From positions 1-64,000 of the forward strand of contig QMRV01000006.1 of the NCBI GenBank assembly GCA_003649445.1: DNA of 64,000 nucleotides, read 5' to 3'. Below, piece after piece: positions 24,453 through 32,898 of the stretch (positions are counted from its first letter, which is position 1; each line of letters starts with the position of its first letter). Made by a program: the position numbers and the translations under genes. Source of the DNA: Thermoprotei archaeon. GTDB lineage: Archaea > Thermoproteota > Thermoprotei > Thermofilales > B15-G2. The notes beneath the pieces are model-generated. The model was not told where the DNA came from, made no database searches, and saw only the letters and a program-made list of their open reading frames with translations.

Positions 24453-25175
24453 GTGAAGCTAGTTAACACAATAAATATACTTTCAAGTGAACGCGGAGAC
24501 ATAGTCAAAAGTATTTCTTCTTATCTTACATCAGAGACCCCTATACCCGAGAATACTCTCCTTATGCTTAAACTACCTAGTTCTCTTGAATTTAAACAGT
24601 TTCATCCAGAGCCACCTACGTTTATCAAAAATGTGGGAGAAGAGAAAATAGTAGGCTGGAAGATAACTCCTTATTTGCGCTTTGTTAGAAACACTCCCTT
24701 GTTTTCATACGGCATCAGGATAGATACAGAGTACGAGCTTCAAAGAAAAATAATGGAGATCAAATACATAGACTTAAAGTCTATTGGTGAAAACATATTT
24801 AAATTGAATATTTTATTGAAATCCAGCATATTAAGAAAATTTAGACTAATAGTAGGTCCCCTGCCTCAGAACTATTTTGGCTTAAAATACGAGATTATAG
24901 AAAAGAAAGGCTGTAAAGAGAAGTTGTGTAATGTTAAAGGACTAGGATTCACCAGAGTGTATATTTTTGAAAGCAAAGGCAGTTTTCTAGAGGGATCTAT
25001 TAAAATAAAGCTTGAGCCCGGACCCAGATTTTTCACCATTTTGCCTCTCTTTCTTCAAGGAATTATTTCTAAGAAAGAAAACTTCATAAAAGCTAAAGTT
25101 TCAGGAGCAAAGCTTTTAGTTCTAAATAGAGTAAACTTTGATTTACCTGATTACTATTTGAGTTTAGCGAAGTAG
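24453..25175 (+). CDS. Unknown protein
   Basis: A 240-residue protein with no recognised domain. It has alternating strands and few helices in the second half (KLNILLKSSILRKFRLIVGP, SIKIKLEPGPRFFTILPL), suggesting a beta-rich fold. There is no signal peptide and no clear membrane helix. GTG 24453 is chosen as start because it opens the longest frame; an AT-rich tract at 24410-24426 may be its TATA box. Its 3' end overlaps convergent endonuclease IV by 12 bp. Confidence 0.5.
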   Translation: MKLVNTINILSSERGDIVKSISSYLTSETPIPENTLLMLKLPSSLEFKQFHPEPPTFIKNVGEEKIVGWKITPYLRFVRNTPLFSYGIRIDTEYELQRKIMEIKYIDLKSIGENIFKLNILLKSSILRKFRLIVGPLPQNYFGLKYEIIEKKGCKEKLCNVKGLGFTRVYIFESKGSFLEGSIKIKLEPGPRFFTILPLFLQGIISKKENFIKAKVSGAKLLVLNRVNFDLPDYYLSLAK

Positions 25176-26021
25176 ACCTTTTTCTTTTAATATTTTGATC
25201 AGTATTTCTTTCATTACTAAGGCATCTTCATCTAGCAACGGAGACTCTGAAATAATTGTGGAGATATATCCTGTTTCAGCAATAGCTTTCGCTAAGTCCT
25301 TGAACTCCGGTCCGTAATCTTCTTCAGCCATTATACGATGTTTTCTTTCTCCTGACTCTCCAAACTCTACTCTGGTAAAGTGGCAGTGAAGATTCTTCGC
25401 AACATCACTTCCAAGCTCTCTTTCTATTCTTTCAAGAACTTTAATAAAATCGTCATGTGTTTTAAGTACTCCTTGATCTCGTGCATGTAAGTGCGCCCAG
25501 TCGATGACAGGAACGAGTATATCTATTTTCTGCGCCGCTCTAATTACTTCATCAAGGCTACCAAACTGGCTTTTCTTACCCATTACCTCGGCTCCCAGAA
25601 GTATTTTTCCCTCTATAGTACTTATTCTATCAGCTATCTCTTTGAGCGCCGAAATAAAGCGTTCAAAGGCTTCTTCAGACGATTGTCCCTTATATGCCCC
25701 GGGATGAAATACTACTATTTCAGCGCCCATCCAGCTAGCTGCTCTAACAGACTCAACTATTCGCTCGATACTTTTCTCAAACTTTTCTTTCTCCTTGCTG
25801 CATAAGTTAACATAGTAGGGTGCGTGTACACTGAGTTTAACATTAAATTTTCTAGCTTCTTCGCCGAGCTTTCTCGCATCCTCCTCTTTTATTTTGACTC
25901 CGTAAACTGCTTGATATTCAAAAGCATCTAAGCCTTTTTCTCTCAGGTATTTTGGTATACCTTCTACCTTGCCTTTGTATTTTAAAGGCTTTCCCGCAGG
26001 ACCAAATCGCGGAATGCGCAT
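25164..26021 (-). CDS. nfo: Endonuclease IV (AP endonuclease, Nfo family)
   Basis: Cleaves DNA at abasic sites, downstream of glycosylases such as the UDG at 703. The 285-residue TIM barrel shows the metal-binding residues of the family in order: His in VHAPYY (about 67), His in VFHPGA (about 107), Glu in GAEVMGK (about 145), Asp and His in DWAHLH (about 175), His in HCHFT (about 215) and Glu in SESPLL (about 263). Length fits. Confidence 0.9.
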   Translation of the reverse strand: MRIPRFGPAGKPLKYKGKVEGIPKYLREKGLDAFEYQAVYGVKIKEEDARKLGEEARKFNVKLSVHAPYYVNLCSKEKEKFEKSIERIVESVRAASWMGAEIVVFHPGAYKGQSSEEAFERFISALKEIADRISTIEGKILLGAEVMGKKSQFGSLDEVIRAAQKIDILVPVIDWAHLHARDQGVLKTHDDFIKVLERIERELGSDVAKNLHCHFTRVEFGESGERKHRIMAEEDYGPEFKDLAKAIAETGYISTIISESPLLDEDALVMKEILIKILKEKGLLR

Positions 26022-26096
26022 ATCTACTTCAAACTACACACTAGTGCTCTATACGCTTTATGCTTCTTTTCACCTCAGATATACTGGCGTAGTTCG

Positions 26097-26981
26097 CTAA
26101 CTTTGCTGAATTAGAGCCCTGTAGGCTTTTTCAAAAATCTTTGGAAATACTTTTATAGAATACTTTCTTTCAAGTGCTACTACTTCGGGCGAATTTATGT
26201 CCTTAGTTATGCCTAAGTACTTGCCTCTCTGTATGGAATATTCTTTAAGTACTGCACGAATTTCATTAATAATCGGGTGCTCGAATTTTATTTCGGAAGA
26301 TATATCAACTATTCTTTTTGCGAGAGAAGCAAATATGAAAGCTGAGTATTTTTCTTCAAGACGGTACATATGTAGGCTATTTTCACCATATTTATTTAAA
26401 ACCTCTTTTCTAATGTTATAGAATTCTTTCACTTTCTCTAGACTGTATTTTATTACTTTGAGAAGCGCTTCTTTAGATAACTTGCTTTCACTCCATTTTT
26501 CATAGTAAACTATTTCTTCAACAAATCTTTTTCCCGGATCTGTTAGTTTTTCTTCGGGAAAGCCTATTGTAACTATATAGTGTACTTTAGTGTTCTCCGG
26601 TATACCGAGTATCTTTTTTACAGAATTTTTGTCAAAAGCTCCTATCCAGCAGCCTTCTAGCCCAAGCGCATGAGCCATTATTAATACATTTTCTATTGCC
26701 GCTGAAACGTCTACTAGTCTTCCTCCGCAGAAAACTAGCACCAAGGGCGCTTCCTCTATGAACTCTTGGTTAAGAGATACCTTTGTTAACTGTTTTTTAG
26801 TCTCGGGATTTGTTACAAGTATTATCTTCCAGTCTGCTTTATTTCCTCCTGATGGAGCATATGAGGCTGCTTCTAGCAGCATTTCAATATACTTCGCGGG
26901 TACTTCTCGGGAAGAATATTTACGAACACTTCTTCTTTCCTTGAGTAATTTCAATACTTCTTCAGCCTTTTTCTCCTGCAC
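26097..26981 (-). CDS. Nitroreductase with an extra C-terminal helical domain
   Basis: A 294-residue protein. Residues 1-170 are a nitroreductase domain (RRSVRKYSSREV, APSGGNKADW, SAAIENVLIMAHALGLEGCWIGAF and IGFPEEKL). Residues 175-294 form a helical extension of about 120 residues that ordinary nitroreductases lack and that I do not recognise. The core is paralogous to the gene at 8392: both carry QEFIEEAP. FMN is the expected cofactor; the substrate is unknown. Confidence 0.8.
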   Translation of the reverse strand: MQEKKAEEVLKLLKERRSVRKYSSREVPAKYIEMLLEAASYAPSGGNKADWKIILVTNPETKKQLTKVSLNQEFIEEAPLVLVFCGGRLVDVSAAIENVLIMAHALGLEGCWIGAFDKNSVKKILGIPENTKVHYIVTIGFPEEKLTDPGKRFVEEIVYYEKWSESKLSKEALLKVIKYSLEKVKEFYNIRKEVLNKYGENSLHMYRLEEKYSAFIFASLAKRIVDISSEIKFEHPIINEIRAVLKEYSIQRGKYLGITKDINSPEVVALERKYSIKVFPKIFEKAYRALIQQS

Positions 26982-27047
26982 AGTAAATGTACCTTTGTTA
27001 AAACAAATATTTGTTTGGACTAAAGCTTAAGATTGCACTTAAATAGC

Positions 27048-28058
27048 TTAGAGAGGTTTTGCTATATAGAGATTATGTTTATTAGCAATTATTTTCACAT
27101 ACATTTTTGTTCCAATGGGTACTTGTGTTTCTACAACTGTTATTACTCGCTGCCGCTTTTTGTCTACTGCAAGTAGTTCTCCCTTGAGCCATCCTTTTTC
27201 AACTATTTCTACCAACACTTTTTCTCCTTTTTGATACAGTATAGGTATCATCGGACGTTTGTGTATGCCAAAGTCTTCAGGCCTTAGTATTAATTTAGTT
27301 TTATACTTCTTCTCAAGCTCTGCTAGTTTTCTATAAAATTGACCCCAGCTCATTAGTTTTACACCTCTAGGCTTTCTACCCCTCTTATGAGCCTCGTACT
27401 TTTGTATACCTAGTGCTGGCCACTTTTTGCCTGCACCTATTTTAAGGGCATACTCTATTATTTTGGGGATTTCATGGTCATTGATTCCGGGAACCCATAC
27501 GGGCGCTATTAGCAGATCTATGTTGGGTTTACTCGCAATGTACTCAGCTATTCTCATTACGTGGTGTAGATCATAGCGCTCTGTTCCGGCGAGCTTTTTT
27601 GCTAATAGAGGATCCAGAGCATCTATCGACAAATTTATTCTCGAAAGCCCTGCTTCTGCCAGCTCGTCGACTATTTTTTCTGTAAGAAGCACTCCGTGAG
27701 TTTGAAGAGAAATAACTTCTACTCCTTTCACTTCTGAAAGTCTCTGGACTAGTTCCACTAAACGCGGATACGCCAGCGGATCTCCTACGGTGTCTATATG
27801 GGCCTCTATTTTCTTTTCCCCTTTAAACTTCACTATATACTCAAACCACTCTATAAGCAGGTCTAAGTCGACAACATATTCTGTTAACCTATGTCTTGAC
27901 TTGGGGCCAGCATCAGTAGAACAGAAAATGCATGAAAGAGGACACATTGAAGAAGGTCTTACTTGAATGACATTAGTTCCTCTGTCAATTAACCCGAAAG
28001 CTATACACCCAATTAAGGGAAGATCTTCCACGAATACTGTTCTTCTGCAACAGGGCAT
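27048..28058 (-). CDS. Radical SAM protein with C-terminal TRAM-like domain (COG2100-like)
   Basis: A 336-residue radical SAM enzyme. The cluster motif is CPLSCIFC (near residues 38-45), preceded by RPSSM. The barrel includes EAHIDTVGDP and SLQTHGVLL. The last 70 residues (PILYQKGEKVLVEIVEKGWLK onward) look like a TRAM RNA-binding barrel, pointing to an RNA substrate. This architecture matches the archaeal COG2100 group, whose reaction I do not know. It is divergent from truA, a tRNA modification enzyme, which fits an RNA-modification role. Confidence 0.8.
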   Translation of the reverse strand: MPCCRRTVFVEDLPLIGCIAFGLIDRGTNVIQVRPSSMCPLSCIFCSTDAGPKSRHRLTEYVVDLDLLIEWFEYIVKFKGEKKIEAHIDTVGDPLAYPRLVELVQRLSEVKGVEVISLQTHGVLLTEKIVDELAEAGLSRINLSIDALDPLLAKKLAGTERYDLHHVMRIAEYIASKPNIDLLIAPVWVPGINDHEIPKIIEYALKIGAGKKWPALGIQKYEAHKRGRKPRGVKLMSWGQFYRKLAELEKKYKTKLILRPEDFGIHKRPMIPILYQKGEKVLVEIVEKGWLKGELLAVDKKRQRVITVVETQVPIGTKMYVKIIANKHNLYIAKPL

Positions 28059-28113
28059 TACTCGTCTATTTACTGCGAGGCAAGTCTAAATACTTTTTAG
28101 GCGAACTACTATC

Positions 28114-28908
28114 GTGCTGAAATACGCAGCTAAAGTATTTTTCGACGGGAGGTTAGGCGACTGGAGATATATGCAGATGAAAATCAAGTATGCTTTGAAA
28201 GCTAGCCGTATATCTACTTCAGAAAAACTACCACTTGCCTCAAGAACCGATGCGGGAGTCTGGTGTCTTGGTCAAGTAGTAGCTTTTTACTCTAATGTAG
28301 TTCTTCGGAATCTCAAAAGGATTAATGTATTTTTGCCTCGCGGACTAGCTCTTTATGCTTTAGCCGAAGTTGACGAAAAGTTTTCTCCCCGTAAAGCAGA
28401 AAGCAGAACATATGTGTACATAATACCTTACTTTGGTGAAAACATAGACACCATTAAAAGGGCCGCAGAGCTCTTTATAGGCACCCACGATTTTTGGAAT
28501 TTCTCCATAGCCACTCGAAGAGAGAATACTATTAGGACAATATACAAAATAAAAGTAGAGAAAATACCTGATTTTTTAATAATTACTTTTCGAGGTAAAG
28601 GATTTTTAAATAAAATGATAAGAAAAATTGCCTGGTGCTTAGTAGCTGCAGGCAGAGGAGATATAGACTTAGATTTCATTGAAGACAGATTAGAGAGAAA
28701 AGTAGACTCCAAGGTGCCTTCACTGCCTCCAGAAGGCCTCTTTCTACTTGATGTCGAGTACTCTCCTAGAATACTTTTCAGCTATGATAAAAACACTCTA
28801 AATGATATCTTACACTACTTGAAAACTCAGCATACTCTTCTCAAGACTCTTGCTTTCCTCTGCAGTAGTTTTATCCAGAAAATATCCTCTTATTTTGAAA
28901 ATACATAG
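28114..28908 (+). CDS. truA: tRNA pseudouridine synthase A (TruA)
   Basis: Isomerises uridines of the tRNA anticodon stem-loop. The 264-residue protein has the catalytic Asp 46 in ASRTDAGV, the ESRTYVYII strand, the HDFWNFS block, and the RGKGFLNKMIRKI motif, followed by the usual PSLPPEGLFL close to the C-terminus. A C-terminal tail of about 40 residues extends beyond it. GTG 28114 is the start. Confidence 0.92.
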   Translation: MLKYAAKVFFDGRLGDWRYMQMKIKYALKASRISTSEKLPLASRTDAGVWCLGQVVAFYSNVVLRNLKRINVFLPRGLALYALAEVDEKFSPRKAESRTYVYIIPYFGENIDTIKRAAELFIGTHDFWNFSIATRRENTIRTIYKIKVEKIPDFLIITFRGKGFLNKMIRKIAWCLVAAGRGDIDLDFIEDRLERKVDSKVPSLPPEGLFLLDVEYSPRILFSYDKNTLNDILHYLKTQHTLLKTLAFLCSSFIQKISSYFENT

Positions 28909-28949
28909 AAAAACTTTAATTTAACACAAGCACGATTAGAGTTAGACAT

Positions 28950-29474
28950 ATGAGAAAATATGACGAGTACCTTAAAGCCGAAGTAAAAGGTATTTATCGA
29001 GTTGTCTTCAGAGATAAGTATCTTTCTAGACTAAGTATCTTCGTTAGACCTGTTTATGTAATACTTCTCGCCTGTCCTGAATGGGGAGACTTGGTTCTGC
29101 CCATTTACATTAATGAACCGGAGGCAATGTCTATTCAAATGGCTCTTGAAGGATTTAAGCCGCAAAGACCTCTTACTCACGACTTAATTCTTTCTATGCT
29201 TGAGTCTCTCGGAATAACTATAGAAAAAGTGACAGTTGACGGTGTGATAAGTGGAGTATATGTAGCGACTATAGTTTTACGTGATGACCGTAAATCTAAG
29301 CCCGAATACAAGTACATAGATGCAAGACCTTCAGACTCCATAGCTTTAGCTGTTAGAGCAGGCGCACCCATCTACGTAGCTAGACACCTGGTCGAGTACA
29401 CTGTTCCTGCAGACCAATTCGACTATGAGGAAAATGAATCTACTTCGGAAGAAGACTCTCTTTACGAAGAGTAA
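28950..29474 (+). CDS. Bifunctional nuclease (BFN/DUF151) domain protein
   Basis: A 174-residue protein with the BFN/DUF151 domain: LPIYINEPEAMSIQMALEG (about 48-66), RPLTHDLILSMLESLG, and DARPSDSIALAVRAGAPIYV (about 124-143). Homologues show nuclease activity in some bacteria and plants, while the archaeal role is unknown. It follows truA by 41 bp and its acidic C-terminal tail overlaps the convergent gene by 13 bp. Confidence 0.85.
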   Translation: MRKYDEYLKAEVKGIYRVVFRDKYLSRLSIFVRPVYVILLACPEWGDLVLPIYINEPEAMSIQMALEGFKPQRPLTHDLILSMLESLGITIEKVTVDGVISGVYVATIVLRDDRKSKPEYKYIDARPSDSIALAVRAGAPIYVARHLVEYTVPADQFDYEENESTSEEDSLYEE

Positions 29475-30019
29475 TAGAGAGATTTGCTGCTTAGCAATGT
29501 TAGACCATATTTAAGGCTTTTTTCTCTAATTTTCTGCAATATTTCACTACACAGTGATTTTTTATAAATTTTAATTATTAAAAAAGCTACTATATCTACC
29601 ACTTTCGTAAAGTTTTCATTAAAAGAAATATAATCAAAAGAATTTAGCTTGAACGGAGGATGAAGTTTTGTACTTACTTCAATGTAAGTTTTAGCTATTT
29701 TCTTTTTGAAAGGGCCTGGTACTCCCTTAAATTGGTTAATTATTTTGAGTGTAAATGCTCTCCCTCGTTTCTTGGCTTTAATTAGCTCACTAAATCCGTT
29801 TTGAGAAAAAGCACCATACTTGCTATAAATGTAGTAGATTTCCAGTATATTTTCTAGACAAGCTCTTAGGTAAGTATACGCTGCTAAAGAATCTTTCTGA
29901 TTAGCATGTTTAAGCGATTGTTTTAATAAGTAAAAACAAGCACTTACTTCGCTTGGATATTTTTTATAGCTTTCTAGTAAATTAATAAGTTCTAATATTT
30001 CGCTAGGATTTTTACCCAT
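29462..30019 (-). CDS. Unknown helical protein downstream of PCNA
   Basis: A 185-residue, almost entirely helical protein. The segment AAYTYLRACLENILEIYYIYSK resembles HEPN-type helical bundles but the RxxxxH motif is absent, so I do not assign it. It starts 4 bp after the PCNA stop codon in the same direction, implying co-transcription with the sliding clamp and perhaps a replication or repair link. Confidence 0.55.
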   Translation of the reverse strand: MGKNPSEILELINLLESYKKYPSEVSACFYLLKQSLKHANQKDSLAAYTYLRACLENILEIYYIYSKYGAFSQNGFSELIKAKKRGRAFTLKIINQFKGVPGPFKKKIAKTYIEVSTKLHPPFKLNSFDYISFNENFTKVVDIVAFLIIKIYKKSLCSEILQKIREKSLKYGLTLLSSKSLYYSS

Positions 30020-30023
30020 TAGT

Positions 30024-30767
30024 TTACTCTGCTCTTGGAGCTAAGAAGTATCGTAGAATTCCGCCACCAGCTATTTCAAATGTAAGCGAAATAGGCTTTG
30101 CTGTAGCGAACTCTACTGTCACTACATCAGATAGAGCCGAAGCCTTTTTGACCATATCTAGGAGGTACTCTAGGCTGTATGATGCGGTGCTGTTTTCTTG
30201 TACTTCGTATTCAAGGAGAGAGCCTCCTGCGAGAGAGAAGTCTACTGTTACTTCGCCTTTATCACTTGAAGCAGATACTCTGAGTAAGTCTTCGGTAGCC
30301 TCAAATTTTACTGAATCGCTGACTAGATCTGCGTCGGAGAGAGCGTCTTTAAGTGAATCACTGAGCATTCTGGCTTTTACTTTAAAGTCTACTTTTATTG
30401 CAGGAATTTCTTCGGCAGGTATATCTAGTATTGGAAGCGAGAAAGTTCTGTCAGCTCTTCCCATAATCTTTATTTTGAATCTGCTAGCTGATGTCGATAA
30501 CTCTACTTTCTCGTCTTTTCTGGCTCTCTTCATAACCTTCTTTAATTCAGCGAAGTTTACTCCAATTACAGTTTCTTCTTCGCACTCAAATTCTTCAAAA
30601 GCTGTCTGTGGAAGAGAGAGATCTACCATTGCTATACGTGAGGGATCTAGAGCTCTTAATGTTAGTCCGTCTGGCGTTATTTTAAAGCATGCTTCATCTA
30701 TTAGCGCAGCTAAGCTTTCTACAAGATATTTCCACTCCCTAGCATCTCCAAATACTAGTCTCATCAA
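30024..30767 (-). CDS. pcn: DNA polymerase sliding clamp (PCNA)
   Basis: The trimeric ring that tethers polymerase, ligase and nucleases to DNA. The 247-residue protein has the two-domain PCNA fold: LVFGDAREWKYLVESLAALIDE at the N-terminus, LTLRALDPSRIAMVDLSLP, an interdomain loop around residue 120, and the C-terminal LTFEIAGGGILRYFLAPR. Length is normal. A TATA box lies about 26 bp before the ATG (30785-30796). Only one PCNA is in the window, although many crenarchaea have three. Confidence 0.95.
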   Translation of the reverse strand: MMRLVFGDAREWKYLVESLAALIDEACFKITPDGLTLRALDPSRIAMVDLSLPQTAFEEFECEEETVIGVNFAELKKVMKRARKDEKVELSTSASRFKIKIMGRADRTFSLPILDIPAEEIPAIKVDFKVKARMLSDSLKDALSDADLVSDSVKFEATEDLLRVSASSDKGEVTVDFSLAGGSLLEYEVQENSTASYSLEYLLDMVKKASALSDVVTVEFATAKPISLTFEIAGGGILRYFLAPRAE

Positions 30768-30784
30768 GAGAATATCTTTTCTCC

Positions 30785-30796
30785 TTTATTTAAATC
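30785..30796 (-). promoter_or_regulatory. TATA box of the PCNA gene
   Basis: The minus strand reads atttaaataaag here, centred about 24-26 bp before the ATG at 30767, indicating a leaderless PCNA transcript. Confidence 0.65.
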
Positions 30797-30852
30797 TAAG
30801 CTTTATTTAGCAGAAGTATATCTTGAAAAAGCCTTTGACTAGTTCAGCAAAA

Positions 30853-31398
30853 TTACCAGGGAACATTCTTGAGCCCGGTCTTGAATGCCAAGTAGTTAGA
30901 CAATTTATGTATAATATATGTAAGCATTAAGAGCAAAAGTGTTTCTATGGAAAAAATGTTTATTGAGAAAATAAGATAGTCGAGTAATAGCGCAGTGACC
31001 ATAAAGCCTAGCTGGTCAACTACAGGAAACGGATGACCCCTAGGCATACCTAATCTTCTTTTTACAAACGATCCAAGTATATCTCCTAAAAGAGCCCCGA
31101 ATGCCGTTACAAAGAAGAGCTGTAGTGATAATACTACGCTCTTTAAGTACTGAGAATAGAAAGTAGTCACGACAAGCTTTGCGGGGAAAAATGTCGCGGT
31201 TCCAGCGACTACTCCTGCAATAAAGCCTTCAACACTTTTTCCGTCCCCTAGAATACGTCTTCCGTCGATAAACGTTTTACCCATGTCTATAGGCGTTCTC
31301 TTTTTAAGTATTTTTGCGGCAAGAACTGGGATAGAGTTCGCAGTATATGCTGGAACTGCTATAATGGCTAGCTGCAGGACAAGAGCCTCCTTCAACAT
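30853..31398 (-). CDS. carS: CDP-archaeol synthase (CarS)
   Basis: Transfers CMP to digeranylgeranylglyceryl phosphate (archaeal membrane lipid synthesis). A membrane protein with about five helices and the motifs TPIDMGKTFIDGRRILGDGKS (about 38-58 of 181), FGALLGDILGSFVKRR and RGHPFPVVDQLGF. I start at ATG 31398 and not at the upstream TTG 31425, because a TATA-like tract (31427-31436, minus strand) would overlap that codon and predicts transcription from about 31405. Confidence 0.92.
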   Translation of the reverse strand: MLKEALVLQLAIIAVPAYTANSIPVLAAKILKKRTPIDMGKTFIDGRRILGDGKSVEGFIAGVVAGTATFFPAKLVVTTFYSQYLKSVVLSLQLFFVTAFGALLGDILGSFVKRRLGMPRGHPFPVVDQLGFMVTALLLDYLIFSINIFSIETLLLLMLTYIIHKLSNYLAFKTGLKNVPW

Positions 31399-31481
31399 TT
31401 CTCGGTCATTTGATTTTATTACCAATATTATTTAAAATTACAGTTTAGTTCTTTTAGAACCTGCTTTAGGTAAGAAATATT

Positions 31482-31952
31482 TTGTGCCTGAAGACAAGAA
31501 TATTAGTGACAGGTCCTGCTCCAGGTAAAATTCTCTTGAACGCTAAAGTATATTTACTCGGTAGTAGACGTGTAGACGTATCTTCTGAAACTGAAGTCTA
31601 TCTCCACGTCAAAGGCTACTCTCTAGCTCGAGTAACTCACTTAGACATAGAAAACTCTTTGTTAAACCAAATTCTTCCGCCAAAGACGCATCAGTATTTG
31701 AAGATTCTCGGAGTTCCTGGAGGGATAAGAGTAATGCTTAACAAGATAACTAGAGTTTCCTTAAATAATGACAGTGTTGTAGTAAATTCTATAGATGTTT
31801 TATGCGAAGACTTAGCCGATTTACTAAAAGTAGGTGAATCAACTATAGCTTATGTCGGAGGAAAATATGGAGGTATTTTCATAGGATTTAAGAAAAAGTA
31901 CGTAACAAAGTTGGAGGAAAAAGCTATTGAGAGAGGAGTTAACCCTCTTTAG
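31482..31952 (+). CDS. Unknown protein
   Basis: A 156-residue protein with no recognised family. It looks beta-rich (ILLNAKVYLLGSRRVDV, TEVYLHVKG, IRVMLNKITRVSL) and ends with a short helix. The TTG at 31482 opens the frame; GTG 31506 is an alternative. Its 3' end overlaps deoC by 14 bp, convergently. It is divergent from carS across a gap of about 80 bp. Confidence 0.5.
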   Translation: MCLKTRILVTGPAPGKILLNAKVYLLGSRRVDVSSETEVYLHVKGYSLARVTHLDIENSLLNQILPPKTHQYLKILGVPGGIRVMLNKITRVSLNNDSVVVNSIDVLCEDLADLLKVGESTIAYVGGKYGGIFIGFKKKYVTKLEEKAIERGVNPL

Positions 31953-32628
31953 ACTCTAAGATCTTTCTGTACTCTTCAACTATTGTCACGCCGCTACTTG
32001 TTCCTATTCTATCTGCTCCTGCTTGAATAAACGCTAGAGCGTCTTCTGCATGCCTTATTCCTCCAGCTGCTTTTACCTTAATCTTATCTCCCGCCACTTT
32101 TCTGAGAAGAGTAACATCATGTAGCATAGCTCTTCCTGGACCAAAACCTGTACATGTTTTAACGAAATCAGCTCCTACTTCAATAAGTAGTTTACAGGCC
32201 TCTATTTTCTCTTCATCTGTCAGATAATCTGTCTGGATAATTACTTTTATTATACATCCACTGCTATGAGCAGCTTCAACTAATGACAAAAGCTCGTTTT
32301 TAAGTTCATCAATGAGCCCTGATTTTAAATACGAAATATTCATTACAGTATCGATTTCTTCTGCTCCGTCACTCACTGCCTTCTCTAGTTCAGCTAGCTT
32401 AGCTTCGAGAGTACTGTAGCCTAAAGGAAAACCTACAACAGTGCACAATTTGACGTCACTTGAGGAAAGTACATCAGAGACTCTTTTCACATAGACTGGA
32501 GGTACGACAAACGCTGCGAAGCCTATCTCAACTGCTTTCTCAGCTTCACTTAGAACTTTTTCTAGGTCAGTGTTCGGTTTTAGAACCGTGTGATCTATTT
32601 TCTTCACGAAGTCTTTCAGACTCAACAT
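31939..32628 (-). CDS. deoC: Deoxyribose-phosphate aldolase
   Basis: Cleaves 2-deoxyribose-5-phosphate to glyceraldehyde-3-phosphate and acetaldehyde in deoxynucleoside catabolism. The 229-residue TIM barrel has VCTVVGFPLG-type CTVVGFPLGY, EIDTVMN, the second-shell Lys segment VKTCTGFGPG, the KVKAAGGIR segment, and TSSGV at the phosphate site. The ATG at 32628 lies inside the end of the upstream zinc-ribbon ORF. Its product glyceraldehyde-3-phosphate could be used by the GAPOR encoded at 42424. Confidence 0.94.
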   Translation of the reverse strand: MLSLKDFVKKIDHTVLKPNTDLEKVLSEAEKAVEIGFAAFVVPPVYVKRVSDVLSSSDVKLCTVVGFPLGYSTLEAKLAELEKAVSDGAEEIDTVMNISYLKSGLIDELKNELLSLVEAAHSSGCIIKVIIQTDYLTDEEKIEACKLLIEVGADFVKTCTGFGPGRAMLHDVTLLRKVAGDKIKVKAAGGIRHAEDALAFIQAGADRIGTSSGVTIVEEYRKILESKEG

Positions 32629-32776
32629 TTATCTCCACCACAAGGAATACTGTCGATATATATCCACAGTCCTCACAAATATACTGTTGGGGTGTGATAA
32701 CTCCGCTTAAAGGCGTTAGCGGCTTAACTTTAAGCGATCCACACCTCGGGCACATATACGCTTTTATTTTACCCAA
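32567..32776 (-). CDS. Small zinc-ribbon protein overlapping deoC
   Basis: A 69-residue ORF with two CxxC pairs (CPRC at 9-12 and CEDC at 34-37), as in archaeal zinc ribbons. It overlaps the start of deoC by 62 bp in another frame, so the C-terminal 20 residues are constrained by both genes. The intact zinc site makes it likely real; the overlap leaves some doubt about where it ends in related genomes. Confidence 0.6.
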   Translation of the reverse strand: MGKIKAYMCPRCGSLKVKPLTPLSGVITPQQYICEDCGYISTVFLVVEINVESERLREENRSHGSKTEH

Positions 32777-32807
32777 TTTTTCACCTTACTTTGCCAGCTA
32801 TTTTCAA

Positions 32808-32819
32808 GAAATATATAGA
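32808..32819 (+). promoter_or_regulatory. TATA box for the sRNA candidate at 32843
   Basis: The tract gaaatatataga is centred about 26 bp before position 32839, just in front of the C box of the candidate C/D RNA. Confidence 0.45.
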
Positions 32820-32842
32820 GCTGAATTTACTTTAAAGTTGTG

Positions 32843-32898
32843 GTGATGAGGAGGAGGGCTCGAGACCTCCCGGGGATGATTATTAGGCCGCGGACTGA
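32843..32898 (+). ncRNA. C/D box sRNA candidate
   Basis: Begins with a perfect C box gtgatga (32843-32849) and ends with D box ctga (32895-32898), 56 nt in all. A C'-like gatgat lies at 32875-32880, leaving a 14-nt guide before D. The D' box is not clear, and the first half can also form a hairpin (ggagg with cctcc), so this is weaker than the other candidates. A TATA box lies at the right distance upstream. Such RNAs guide 2'-O-methylation of rRNA or tRNA. Confidence 0.45.

Noticed and set aside
29462..30019. HEPN toxin or GINS-type replication protein next to PCNA
   Set aside because: The helical pattern is compatible with HEPN, but the RxxxxH motif is missing, and no GINS motif is visible.
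30148..30810. 220-residue plus-strand ORF
   Set aside because: It is the antisense shadow of PCNA with serine-rich low-complexity translation and no promoter.
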